A stretch of DNA of 35,274 nt from contig NZ_JADZ01000044.1 in assembly GCF_000518645.1 (NCBI RefSeq), positions 1 through 35,274 of the forward strand, written 5' to 3'. This stretch comes from Curvibacter gracilis ATCC BAA-807 (lineage in GTDB: Bacteria > Pseudomonadota > Gammaproteobacteria > Burkholderiales > Burkholderiaceae_C). Under the pieces are notes generated by a model, which was given only the letters and a program-made list of their open reading frames with translations, had not been told where the DNA came from and did not search any database. Positions 24,213 to 31,036 of this stretch are shown in pieces; the stretch's first letter is position 1; every line of letters starts with the position of its first letter. A program made the translations under genes and the position numbers.

Positions 24213-24950
24213 CTATTGAGGCAAAGCCATCGGGAAATCCGGCAGGTTCAAGGCCCCATCGAGCGACACCGCGCTCAGACGCGCCGCCTGTGCAACCTTG
24301 CGGGCCCATTCCTCGGCTGGCCGGCCGGCCACCAGGAAATCACTGTTGCTGCGCGTCACCGGCTCGGTCAGCCGGCGGTTGGCCAGCACCTGCACCAGCA
24401 CGTAACCGCCGCCCTCGGTGTTGTAGCGGAAGTCCAGCGCGCCGAACGGTTTGACAGGCAGGCTCTGGCGGCCGCCCAGGTAGGTGTTGAGCTTGGGATA
24501 ACGCGACGCCAGCCAGTCATGCCCGTCGGCCCAGCGCTTGTAGCGCAGGCAATCGGTGCGCGTGGGGCTGCCCGCGGTGGCATCCTCGACATGCACACCG
24601 CGCTCCTGCGGGCAGGCATTGCGCACGGCCTGGCGATCCGGCCACAGACCGCTGCGGTTGGACTGCACCACCATCACGGCCAGCAAGGACTGGTCGGCGC
24701 CGCGCAAACCCACCACCCGGGTGGGCAGGGTCGGCGCCGTCAGGGTCGGATCCAGGCTGTCCAACGACTCTTCACCACCGCCCAGATCCACCCACTGCCC
24801 ACCGGCTTGTGCCGCCGGCAGACTCACCTTGGCCCGGCCGGCCGAGGGACTGCCCTCCGGCACGACAGAGCACGCCGTCAGGCCCAACACCGCAGCGGCC
24901 ACAGCCCAGGCACCGAAGTGCAGGTTCAGGGTCTCACTCTTCATCCTCAT
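24213..24950 (-). CDS. hypothetical lipoprotein within the pnt operon
   Basis: I do not recognise this family. The 245-residue product has a signal peptide and a lipobox LTAC (Cys27), so it should be a periplasmic or outer-membrane lipoprotein. After a low-complexity Ser/Pro/Gly region it has a mature domain with two cysteines (NACPQERG and TDCLRYKRW) and aromatic motifs such as WADGHDWLASRYPKLNTYLG and FGALDFRYNTEGGGYVLVQV. Its ATG overlaps the pntAa stop as ATGA, so it is translationally coupled to the operon. It lies between pntAa and pntAb, which are normally adjacent. A role in transhydrogenase function is only suggested by position. Codon use looks like its neighbours. Confidence 0.85.
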   Translation of the reverse strand: MRMKSETLNLHFGAWAVAAAVLGLTACSVVPEGSPSAGRAKVSLPAAQAGGQWVDLGGGEESLDSLDPTLTAPTLPTRVVGLRGADQSLLAVMVVQSNRSGLWPDRQAVRNACPQERGVHVEDATAGSPTRTDCLRYKRWADGHDWLASRYPKLNTYLGGRQSLPVKPFGALDFRYNTEGGGYVLVQVLANRRLTEPVTRSNSDFLVAGRPAEEWARKVAQAARLSAVSLDGALNLPDFPMALPQ

Positions 24951-26089
24951 GCGCGCTTCACCGTTCCTTCGTGTGTCATCAGGCAGGCTGCCACGATGTC
25001 GTCTTCCAAATCCACATGCAACTGCCCTTCCTTGTTCAGCACCAGCTTCAGGAAGTCGAGCACGTTGCGGGCATACAGGGCCGAGGCGTCGGCCGCGACC
25101 AGGGCCGGCAGGTTGGTTTCACCCACCAGCGTTACGCCGTGGCGCTGCACGATCTTGTCGGCTTCGGTCAGCGGGCAATTGCCGCCCGGGCCGCCATGCG
25201 GGCCCTGCGGGCCCTTGCCCGCAGCCAGGTCCACCAGCACCGAGCCGGGCTTCATGGCCTTGACCATGTCTTCGGTCACCAGCACGGGCGCTGCGCGGCC
25301 CGGAATCAGGGCGGTGGAGATCACCACATCGGCCTGGGCCACGCGCTTGGCCACCTCCACCTTCTGCCGCTCCAGCCAGCTCGGCGGCATGGGGCGGGCA
25401 TAGCCGCCCACGCCCTGGGCAGCTTCCTTTTCTTCATCCGTTTCATAGGGCACGTCGATGAACTTGGCACCCAGGGATTCGACCTGTTCCTTCACCGAGG
25501 GACGCACGTCCGAGGCCTCGATCACAGCCCCCAGGCGTTTGGCCGTGGCGATGGCCTGCAGGCCGGCCACCCCCACGCCCAGGATCACCACGCGGGCCGC
25601 CTTCACGGTGCCGGCGGCGGTCATCAGCATCGGGAAAAAGCGCTGGTACTTGTCGGCCGCGATCATCACGGCCTTGTAGCCGGCGATGTTGGCCTGCGAG
25701 GACAACACGTCCATGCTCTGGGCCCGTGTCGTGCGCGGCGCCGCCTCCAGCGCATAGGCCGTGAGCCCGGCCGAAGCCAGGCGCTGCAGGCCTTCAGCAT
25801 CAAAGGGGTTGAGCATGCCCACCAGCGTGGCACCAGGCTTGAACAAGGGCAGTTCGGCGGCGGACGGCGCGCGCACCTTGAGCACCAAGCCGGCGCCGAA
25901 GGCCCCGGCCACATCGGTGATGGTGGCGCCGGCGGCCACATAGGCCTCATCGGTCACGCTGGCGGCCACACCGGCGCCCGACTGCACCGCAATCTCGTGC
26001 CCCTGGGCTTTCAGTTTCTTCACGGTCTCCGGGGTGACCGCCACCCGGGTCTCCCCCGCCGCAGTTTCAGCAGGAACGCCAATGAACAT
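24947..26089 (-). CDS. pntAa: NAD(P) transhydrogenase subunit alpha, NAD-binding part
   Basis: PntAa is the cytosolic NAD(H)-binding component of the proton-translocating transhydrogenase. The 380-residue product resembles alanine dehydrogenase. It has MFIGVPAETAAGETRVAVTP at the start, the RQD-like loop region SSQANIAGYKAVMIAA, the nucleotide-binding VVILGVGVAGLQAIATAKRL and EASDVRPSVKEQVESLGA. The substrate region near residues 295-310 carries a Gly/Pro-rich stretch (GKGPQGPHGGPGGNC) that is longer than in E. coli PntA. The ATG at 26087-26089 has GAGGAGA seven bases upstream. The stop overlaps the next gene's start. It is the first gene of the pnt operon and is divergent from nudJ. Confidence 0.95.
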   Translation of the reverse strand: MFIGVPAETAAGETRVAVTPETVKKLKAQGHEIAVQSGAGVAASVTDEAYVAAGATITDVAGAFGAGLVLKVRAPSAAELPLFKPGATLVGMLNPFDAEGLQRLASAGLTAYALEAAPRTTRAQSMDVLSSQANIAGYKAVMIAADKYQRFFPMLMTAAGTVKAARVVILGVGVAGLQAIATAKRLGAVIEASDVRPSVKEQVESLGAKFIDVPYETDEEKEAAQGVGGYARPMPPSWLERQKVEVAKRVAQADVVISTALIPGRAAPVLVTEDMVKAMKPGSVLVDLAAGKGPQGPHGGPGGNCPLTEADKIVQRHGVTLVGETNLPALVAADASALYARNVLDFLKLVLNKEGQLHVDLEDDIVAACLMTHEGTVKRA

Positions 26090-26141
26090 GAGACTCTCCT
26101 CGTGGATGATTGAGCAGCTTTTTATGAATTGACCGGAGCTT

Positions 26142-26170
26142 ACATGATGCTTGAACGCCGATCGTGTCAA
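26142..26170 (-). promoter_or_regulatory. possible pnt operon promoter
   Basis: On the minus strand a perfect -35 TTGACA (26165-26170) is followed after 17 bases by TCATGT (26142-26147), a poor -10. It lies about 55 bases before the pntAa ATG in the 189-base gap shared with nudJ. The good -35 makes it worth listing, but the -10 is weak. Confidence 0.3.
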
Positions 26171-26278
26171 CGCAGCGACCGGCTGTTGGAACCTCCAGGC
26201 ACGGAATCCAGGCGCGTCGGCGCAGCCCCGGCCCCAGGCGTCAAGGCCTTGTCATGCCAAGCGTGAATAATGTGCGCC

Positions 26279-26767
26279 ATGAAAATCCGTTGGAAACCCA
26301 GTGTCACGGTGGCCGCCCTGATGGAGCGCGACGGCAAGTTCCTGCTGGTCGAAGAACACACCGACTCCGGCCTCAAACTGAACAACCCCGCAGGGCACCT
26401 CGACCCCGGGGAATCACCGGCCGACGGCTGCGCCCGAGAAGCGCTGGAAGAGACCGCTCACCACTTCAAACCTACCGCTCTGGTCGGCATCTACCTCTCG
26501 CGTTTCCGCAAACAATCCACCGGTGAAGACATCACTTACATGCGCTTTGCATTTTGTGGCACCGTTGGCGACGAAGTCCCCGGCATGGCGCTCGATGACG
26601 GCATCGTGCGCGCCCTTTGGATGACGCCCGAGGAGATCCGCGCCAACGAGCACCGGCACCGCAGCCCGCTGCTGCTGCGTTGCCTGGATGATTACCTGGC
26701 CGGCAAGCGCTACCCGCTGGACATGGTCTACACCGACGAGACGGTGCTGCAGACGCCCCCGCCTTGA
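26279..26767 (+). CDS. nudJ: NUDIX hydrolase NudJ-like
   Basis: NudJ-type enzymes hydrolyse nucleoside di- and triphosphates and, in E. coli, thiamine precursor pyrophosphates. The 162-residue product has the Nudix box from Gly39 to Phe63 ([20 protein letters not shown]). The usual glycine after the EE pair is Ala60, a mild deviation. The C-terminal [20 protein letters not shown] matches the NudJ subfamily. Two ATG codons are close (26270 and 26279); I chose the second ([14 protein letters not shown]) from homology. No good Shine-Dalgarno site precedes either. mnmA follows after 47 bases, the same order as in E. coli, which supports the subfamily call. Confidence 0.85.
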   Translation: MKIRWKPSVTVAALMERDGKFLLVEEHTDSGLKLNNPAGHLDPGESPADGCAREALEETAHHFKPTALVGIYLSRFRKQSTGEDITYMRFAFCGTVGDEVPGMALDDGIVRALWMTPEEIRANEHRHRSPLLLRCLDDYLAGKRYPLDMVYTDETVLQTPPP

Positions 26768-26814
26768 CCCTGGCGCAGGCAGCGTTTGAGCCCGCCTGGG
26801 ATAATCCCGGGGCT

Positions 26815-27930
26815 ATGAACAAACAACGCATCGTGGTGGGCCTGAGTGGCGGGGTGGACTCCGCTGTCACGGCGCACCTGCTCAAACAGCAAGGCCACGA
26901 GGTCATCGGCATCTTCATGAAGAACTGGGAAGATGACGACGACAGCGAGTTCTGCTCCAGCCGGCAGGATTTTCTCGACGCGGCCAGCGTGGCCGACGTG
27001 CTGGGCATCGAGATCGAACACGTCAACTTCGCCGCCGAGTACAAGGACCGCGTCTTTGCCGAGTTCCTGACCGAATACCAGGCCGGCCGCACCCCCAACC
27101 CCGACGTGCTGTGCAACGCCGAGATCAAGTTCAAGGCCTTTCTCGATCACGCCATGCGCCTGGGGGCCGACCGCATCGCCACCGGCCATTACGCACGCGC
27201 CCGCTTCAACCCGGCCACGCAAAAGCATGAGTTGCTCAAGGGCTTGGACCCGGCCAAGGACCAGAGCTACTTCCTGCACCGCCTGAACCAGGCCCAGATC
27301 AGCAAAACGCTCTTCCCCGTGGGCGAGCTGCGCAAGACCGAAGTGCGGCGCATCGCCGAGGAGATCGGCCTGCCCAATGCCAAGAAGAAAGACTCGACCG
27401 GCATCTGCTTCATAGGCGAGCGGCCCTTCCGCGAGTTTCTGAACCGCTACATCTCCCGCGAGCCCGGCCCCATCAAGGACGAGCGCGGCCGCAAGCTGGG
27501 CACCCACGTGGGCCTGTCCTTCTACACCCTGGGCCAGCGCCAGGGCCTGGGCATCGGCGGCGTGAAAGAGAAGGGAGCCCAGCGCGGCAGCGGCGACCAC
27601 TCACCCTGGTTCGTGGCCCGCAAGGACATCCCGAACAACACGCTTTGGGTGGTGCAAGGCCACGATCACCCCTGGCTGCAGTACCGCAGCCTCCAGGCCG
27701 ACAACGCGAGCTGGGTGGCCGGCGAGCCTCCTGCACAGAGCGGGCTGGGTGCCAAGACCCGCTACCGGCAGGCCGACGCCGCCTGCACCTTCGAGCCCGG
27801 CGCCGAGGCCGCCACCTTCGGCCTGAACTTCACCGAACTGCAATGGGCGGTGACCCCGGGCCAGAGCGCCGTGCTGTATGACGGCGAGGTGTGCCTGGGC
27901 GGCGGCATCATCTCCGCGGCGCAGGCCTGA
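26815..27930 (+). CDS. mnmA: tRNA-specific 2-thiouridylase MnmA
   Basis: MnmA puts sulfur on uridine 34 of tRNAs for Lys, Glu and Gln, using ATP and sulfur relayed from TusE or a cysteine desulfurase. The 371-residue product has the PP-loop SGGVDS (11-16). The two catalytic cysteines are Cys100 in [12 protein letters not shown] and Cys198 in [11 protein letters not shown]. The C-terminal domain contains [20 protein letters not shown] and [14 protein letters not shown] chose the ATG at 26815 ([13 protein letters not shown]); the frame is open 17 codons upstream. It follows nudJ by 47 bases. A hairpin without a T tract follows its stop. Confidence 0.97.
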   Translation: MNKQRIVVGLSGGVDSAVTAHLLKQQGHEVIGIFMKNWEDDDDSEFCSSRQDFLDAASVADVLGIEIEHVNFAAEYKDRVFAEFLTEYQAGRTPNPDVLCNAEIKFKAFLDHAMRLGADRIATGHYARARFNPATQKHELLKGLDPAKDQSYFLHRLNQAQISKTLFPVGELRKTEVRRIAEEIGLPNAKKKDSTGICFIGERPFREFLNRYISREPGPIKDERGRKLGTHVGLSFYTLGQRQGLGIGGVKEKGAQRGSGDHSPWFVARKDIPNNTLWVVQGHDHPWLQYRSLQADNASWVAGEPPAQSGLGAKTRYRQADAACTFEPGAEAATFGLNFTELQWAVTPGQSAVLYDGEVCLGGGIISAAQA

Positions 27931-27941
27931 TTCGCCGGACT

Positions 27942-27959
27942 GGGCCCCAGGCGGGGCCC
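27942..27959 (+). terminator. GC-rich hairpin after mnmA
   Basis: GGGCCCC and GGGGCCC form a 7-bp stem with a 4-base loop 12 bases past the mnmA stop. No T tract follows. It may end or protect the nudJ-mnmA transcript. Confidence 0.35.
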
Positions 27960-28064
27960 TCCGTCGGCGCCCCCGCCCCTCGCTCCCCGACCTCCCCTCA
28001 GAACGGTCGCAGCACGCGGCCACCCCCTTCCCGAACGCCAAGTTCAAGCCAACGGCGCACCGGC

Positions 28065-28079
28065 GCACCGGCGCGGTGC
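28065..28079. promoter_or_regulatory. candidate NtrC-binding dyad, distal
   Basis: GCACC-N5-GGTGC matches the core of the NtrC consensus (TGCACCA-N3-TGGTGCA). It lies 92 bases upstream of the sigma-54 -24 element, a normal distance for an enhancer. The surrounding DNA is GC-rich and contains repeated GGCGCACC, so a chance match is possible. Confidence 0.4.
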
Positions 28080-28137
28080 CGTGCGCCCCAACTTCAATCG
28101 CACCCACCGGCTCAGCCGCAAACCCAGGGTTCAAGGC

Positions 28138-28154
28138 TGCGCCGACATGGTGCA
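28138..28154. promoter_or_regulatory. candidate NtrC-binding dyad, proximal
   Basis: TGCGCCGACATGGTGCA has the 7-3-7 spacing of the NtrC consensus. The right half is perfect and the left half has two mismatches. It lies 17 bases upstream of the sigma-54 -24 element, closer than usual for an activating enhancer. Confidence 0.45.
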
Positions 28155-28171
28155 AACCCGCATCACAAAGC

Positions 28172-28187
28172 TGGCACACCTGTTGCA
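28172..28187 (+). promoter_or_regulatory. sigma-54 promoter of the pyrimidine operon
   Basis: TGGCACACCTGTTGCA matches the -24/-12 consensus TGGCAC-N5-TTGCA at every position, with GG and GC separated by the required 10 bases. Transcription would start near 28198, about 50 bases before the preT start codon. The gap 27931-28245 (315 bases) contains this promoter, the two NtrC-like dyads, the hairpin after mnmA and the hairpin at 28195-28220, and no gene. Confidence 0.75.
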
Positions 28188-28194
28188 TCATGAA

Positions 28195-28220
28195 AAAAGC
28201 TGACCATTTGATCAGCTTTT
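28195..28220. terminator. hairpin at the start of the preT leader
   Basis: AAAAGCTGA and TCAGCTTTT form a 9-bp stem with an 8-base loop. On the minus strand it is followed by a T tract, so it could stop antisense transcription. On the plus strand it would fall at the very 5' end of the transcript from the sigma-54 promoter. Confidence 0.45.
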
Positions 28221-28245
28221 GACGATCAAACCAGGAGTTGCCCCC

Positions 28246-29604
28246 GTGACCCAGACACCGACCACCGGCCCCGACATCCAGGCAGGGCGGCTCGCCCCGG
28301 CCGACTATGCCCAGCGCTTTGCGGACGCGGGCGATCCCTTCACGGCACAGCAGGCCGTGCTGGAGGCCGAGCGCTGCCTCTACTGCTACGACGCTCCCTG
28401 CGCCACCGCCTGCCCCACCAGCATCGATGTGCCCAGCTTCATCCACCGCATCAGCCAGGGCAATGTGCGCGGCGCCGCCCAGGCCATCCTCAGCGCCAAC
28501 CCGCTGGGTGGCATGTGCGCCCGCGTCTGCCCCACCGAAGAGCTGTGCGAGGCCGTCTGCGTGCGCAACACCCAGCAAGGCGTGCCGGTGGCCATCGGCA
28601 AGCTGCAGCGCCACGCGGTGGACGCCGTGATGCACCTGCCGCAGAGCGCCCTGTTCCAACGCGCCCCGGCCAGCGGCAAGAAGGTGGCCGTGGTGGGCGC
28701 CGGCCCGGCCGGCCTGGCCTGTGCCCATGGCCTGGCCTTGAAGGGCCACGACGTGACCGTGTTCGATGCCCACGCCAAACCCGGCGGCCTCAACGAATAC
28801 GGCCTGGCCACCTACAAGACGGCCGACAACTTTGCCCAGCGCGAGATCGACTGGCTGCTGGGCATCGGCGGCATCACGGTCCAGACCGACTGGAAGCTCG
28901 AATCGGCAGCCCAGCTGGACACCCTGCGCGCCGATTTCGACGCCGTGTTCCTGGGCATCGGCCTGGGCGCCGTCAACCAGCCCGCACTGCCCGGCAGCAC
29001 GCTGACCGGCATCCGTGACGCGGTCGACTTCATCGCCGAGCTGCGCCAGTGCACCGACCTCTCCACCCTGCCCGTGGGCCGCCGCGTGGTGGTGATCGGG
29101 GGCGGCATGACCGCGGTCGACGCCTCGGTGCAATCGCGCCTGCTGGGCGCCAGCGAAGTGCACATGGTGTACCGCCGCGGCCCCGAGGCCATGGGCGCCT
29201 CGGAAGACGAGCAGACCTGGGCCAAGACGAATGGCGTGGTGATCGAGCACTGGCTGGCCCCGGTGGCCTTCGAGGGCGAGCAAGGCGCCGTGCGGGCCGT
29301 GCGCTTCGAGCGCCAGCAGCTGGTCGATGGCCGCCTGCAAGGCACGGGCGTCTTTGAAACCCGGGCTGCCGACACCGTGCTGCAGGCCGTCGGCCAGAAG
29401 CTGGCGACGGCCCCCTGGCTGCAAAGCCTGCAGCTCGAAGCCGGCCGCATCGCCGTGGACGCCCAGGGTCGCACCAGCCTCGACGGCGTCTGGGCCGGTG
29501 GCGACTGCGTGGGCGGCGGCCGCGACCTCACGGTCGAGGCGGTGGAGGACGGCAAACAGGCCGCCCTCGCCATCCACCACACCCTTTCTTCTTCCAACGC
29601 CTGA
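28246..29604 (+). CDS. preT: NAD-dependent dihydropyrimidine dehydrogenase subunit PreT
   Basis: PreT is the electron-transfer subunit of bacterial dihydropyrimidine dehydrogenase, which with PreA reduces uracil and thymine to their dihydro forms. The 452-residue product resembles the small subunit of glutamate synthase. An N-terminal Fe-S region has cysteine clusters (RCLYCYDAPCATACP and GGMCARVCPTEELCEAVC). It is followed by an FAD Rossmann loop VAVVGAGPAGLACAHGLAL and an NAD-binding loop VVVIGGGMTAVDASV. The C-terminal VWAGGDCVGGGRDLTVEAV is also typical. I chose the GTG at 28246-28248, with AGGAG eight bases upstream. It is the first gene of the operon; preA follows after 18 bases. Confidence 0.93.
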   Translation: MTQTPTTGPDIQAGRLAPADYAQRFADAGDPFTAQQAVLEAERCLYCYDAPCATACPTSIDVPSFIHRISQGNVRGAAQAILSANPLGGMCARVCPTEELCEAVCVRNTQQGVPVAIGKLQRHAVDAVMHLPQSALFQRAPASGKKVAVVGAGPAGLACAHGLALKGHDVTVFDAHAKPGGLNEYGLATYKTADNFAQREIDWLLGIGGITVQTDWKLESAAQLDTLRADFDAVFLGIGLGAVNQPALPGSTLTGIRDAVDFIAELRQCTDLSTLPVGRRVVVIGGGMTAVDASVQSRLLGASEVHMVYRRGPEAMGASEDEQTWAKTNGVVIEHWLAPVAFEGEQGAVRAVRFERQQLVDGRLQGTGVFETRAADTVLQAVGQKLATAPWLQSLQLEAGRIAVDAQGRTSLDGVWAGGDCVGGGRDLTVEAVEDGKQAALAIHHTLSSSNA

Positions 29605-29622
29605 GCCCCCAAGGAAACCGAC

Positions 29623-30927
29623 ATGGCTGACCTGAGCATTGACTTCGCGGGCATCAAGAGCCCCAACCCCTTCTGGCTGGCCTCTGCGCCGCCCACCGAC
29701 AAAGCCGTCAACGTGCTGCGCGCCTTCGAGGCCGGCTGGGGCGGTGTGGTCTGGAAGACCCTGGGCGAAGACCCGCCCGTGGTGAACGTGCACGGCCCGC
29801 GCTACAGCGCCCTGCTCTCGCCCGACCGCAAGGTGCTGGGCTTCAACAACATCGAGCTGATCTCCGACCGCCCGCTGGCCACCAACCTGCGCGAGATCCG
29901 CGAGGTCAAGCGCGCCTTCCCCGACCGGGCCATGGTGGTGTCGCTGATGGTGCCCTGCCAGGAGTCGTCCTGGAAGGCGATCCTGCCCCAGGTGGAAGAC
30001 ACCGGGGCCGATGGCATCGAACTCAACTTCGGCTGCCCGCACGGCATGAGCGAGCGTGGCATGGGCGCGGCCGTGGGCCAGGTGCCCGAGTACATCCAGA
30101 TGGTGACCGAGTGGTGCAAGCACTACTCCAAGCTGCCGGTGATCGTGAAGCTCACGCCCAACATCACCGATGTGCGCTACCCGGCGCGGGCCGCCAAGGC
30201 CGGCGGGGCCGATGCGGTGTCGCTGATCAACACCATCAACTCCATCATGGGCGTGGACCCACGCAGCCTGACCATGGTGCCCAGCACCGCAGGCAAGGGC
30301 TCGCACGGCGGCTACTGCGGCCCGGCGGTGCGCCCAATCGCCCTGAACATGGTGGCCGAGATCGCCCGCGACGCCGAGACCGCCGGCATCCCCATCTCGG
30401 GCATCGGTGGCATCGGCACCTGGCGTGACGCGCTCGACTTCCTGGCCCTGGGCGCGGGCAGCGTGCAGGTGTGCACCGCCGCCATGGTGTACGGCTTCAA
30501 GATCGTGCAGGACATGGCCAGCGGCCTGTCCAACTACATGGACGACATGGGCATCGCCTCGGTGGCCGAGATCACCGGCCGCGCCGTGCCCACGGTCAGC
30601 GACTGGCGCTTCCTCAACCTCAACCACATCAGCAAGGCCGTCATCGACACCGACAAGTGCATCGAATGCGGGCGCTGCCATGTGGTCTGCGAAGACACCT
30701 CGCACCAGGCCATCACCGCCACCAAGGACGGCCAACGCCACTTCGAGGTCAAGGAAGAGGAATGCGTGGGCTGCAACCTGTGCGTATCGGTGTGCCCGGT
30801 GGACGACTGCATCACCCTGCGCGACCTGGCCCCCGGCGAGATCGACCTGCGCACCGGCAAGCCCGTGAGTGCCGAGCCGCTGAACTGGACCGCGCATCCG
30901 AACAACCCGATGCGCGTCACAGCCTGA
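29623..30927 (+). CDS. preA: NAD-dependent dihydropyrimidine dehydrogenase subunit PreA
   Basis: PreA is the catalytic subunit that reduces the 5,6 double bond of uracil or thymine, the first step of reductive pyrimidine breakdown. The 434-residue product has an FMN-binding TIM barrel like dihydroorotate dehydrogenase (about 1-325): FWLASAPPTDKAVN, ELNFGCPHGMSERGMG, VIVKLTPNITDV, ISGIGGIGTWRDALDFL. A C-terminal ferredoxin domain has two 4Fe-4S motifs: Cys346, 349, 352, 356 and Cys381, 384, 387, 391. The loop GMGAAVGQ has Val where mammalian enzymes have the catalytic cysteine. The ATG has AAGGAAA upstream. It forms a complex with PreT. Confidence 0.95.
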   Translation: MADLSIDFAGIKSPNPFWLASAPPTDKAVNVLRAFEAGWGGVVWKTLGEDPPVVNVHGPRYSALLSPDRKVLGFNNIELISDRPLATNLREIREVKRAFPDRAMVVSLMVPCQESSWKAILPQVEDTGADGIELNFGCPHGMSERGMGAAVGQVPEYIQMVTEWCKHYSKLPVIVKLTPNITDVRYPARAAKAGGADAVSLINTINSIMGVDPRSLTMVPSTAGKGSHGGYCGPAVRPIALNMVAEIARDAETAGIPISGIGGIGTWRDALDFLALGAGSVQVCTAAMVYGFKIVQDMASGLSNYMDDMGIASVAEITGRAVPTVSDWRFLNLNHISKAVIDTDKCIECGRCHVVCEDTSHQAITATKDGQRHFEVKEEECVGCNLCVSVCPVDDCITLRDLAPGEIDLRTGKPVSAEPLNWTAHPNNPMRVTA

Positions 30928-30972
30928 GCCCATTCCCGAAGACGGATTTATCCAGGCGGGGCAGGCTGGCTC

Positions 30973-30988
30973 GGGCCTTCCCAGGCCC
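30973..30988 (+). other. small hairpin between preA and the transporter gene
   Basis: GGGCCT and AGGCCC pair across a 4-base loop within the 109-base gap. There is no T tract. It may be an RNA-processing or stability element inside the operon transcript. No internal promoter is evident. Confidence 0.3.
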
Positions 30989-31036
30989 AGCGGCCCGCCG
31001 CACCCGCCCCATCCACCCCCACGAGGAGACAAGCGC

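Noticed and set aside
22420-24309. A 629-residue PntB with an N-terminal fusion
   Set aside because: The extra N-terminal part is the out-of-frame shadow of pntAb; the ATGA overlap at 23856-23859 gives a normal PntB start.
26249-26279. Leaderless promoter for nudJ (TTGTCA and AATAAT)
   Set aside because: The spacer is only 11 bases, too short for a sigma-70 promoter.
26800-26805. GATAAT as an mnmA promoter -10
   Set aside because: No acceptable -35 lies 16-18 bases upstream; the only TTGACC is about 30 bases away.
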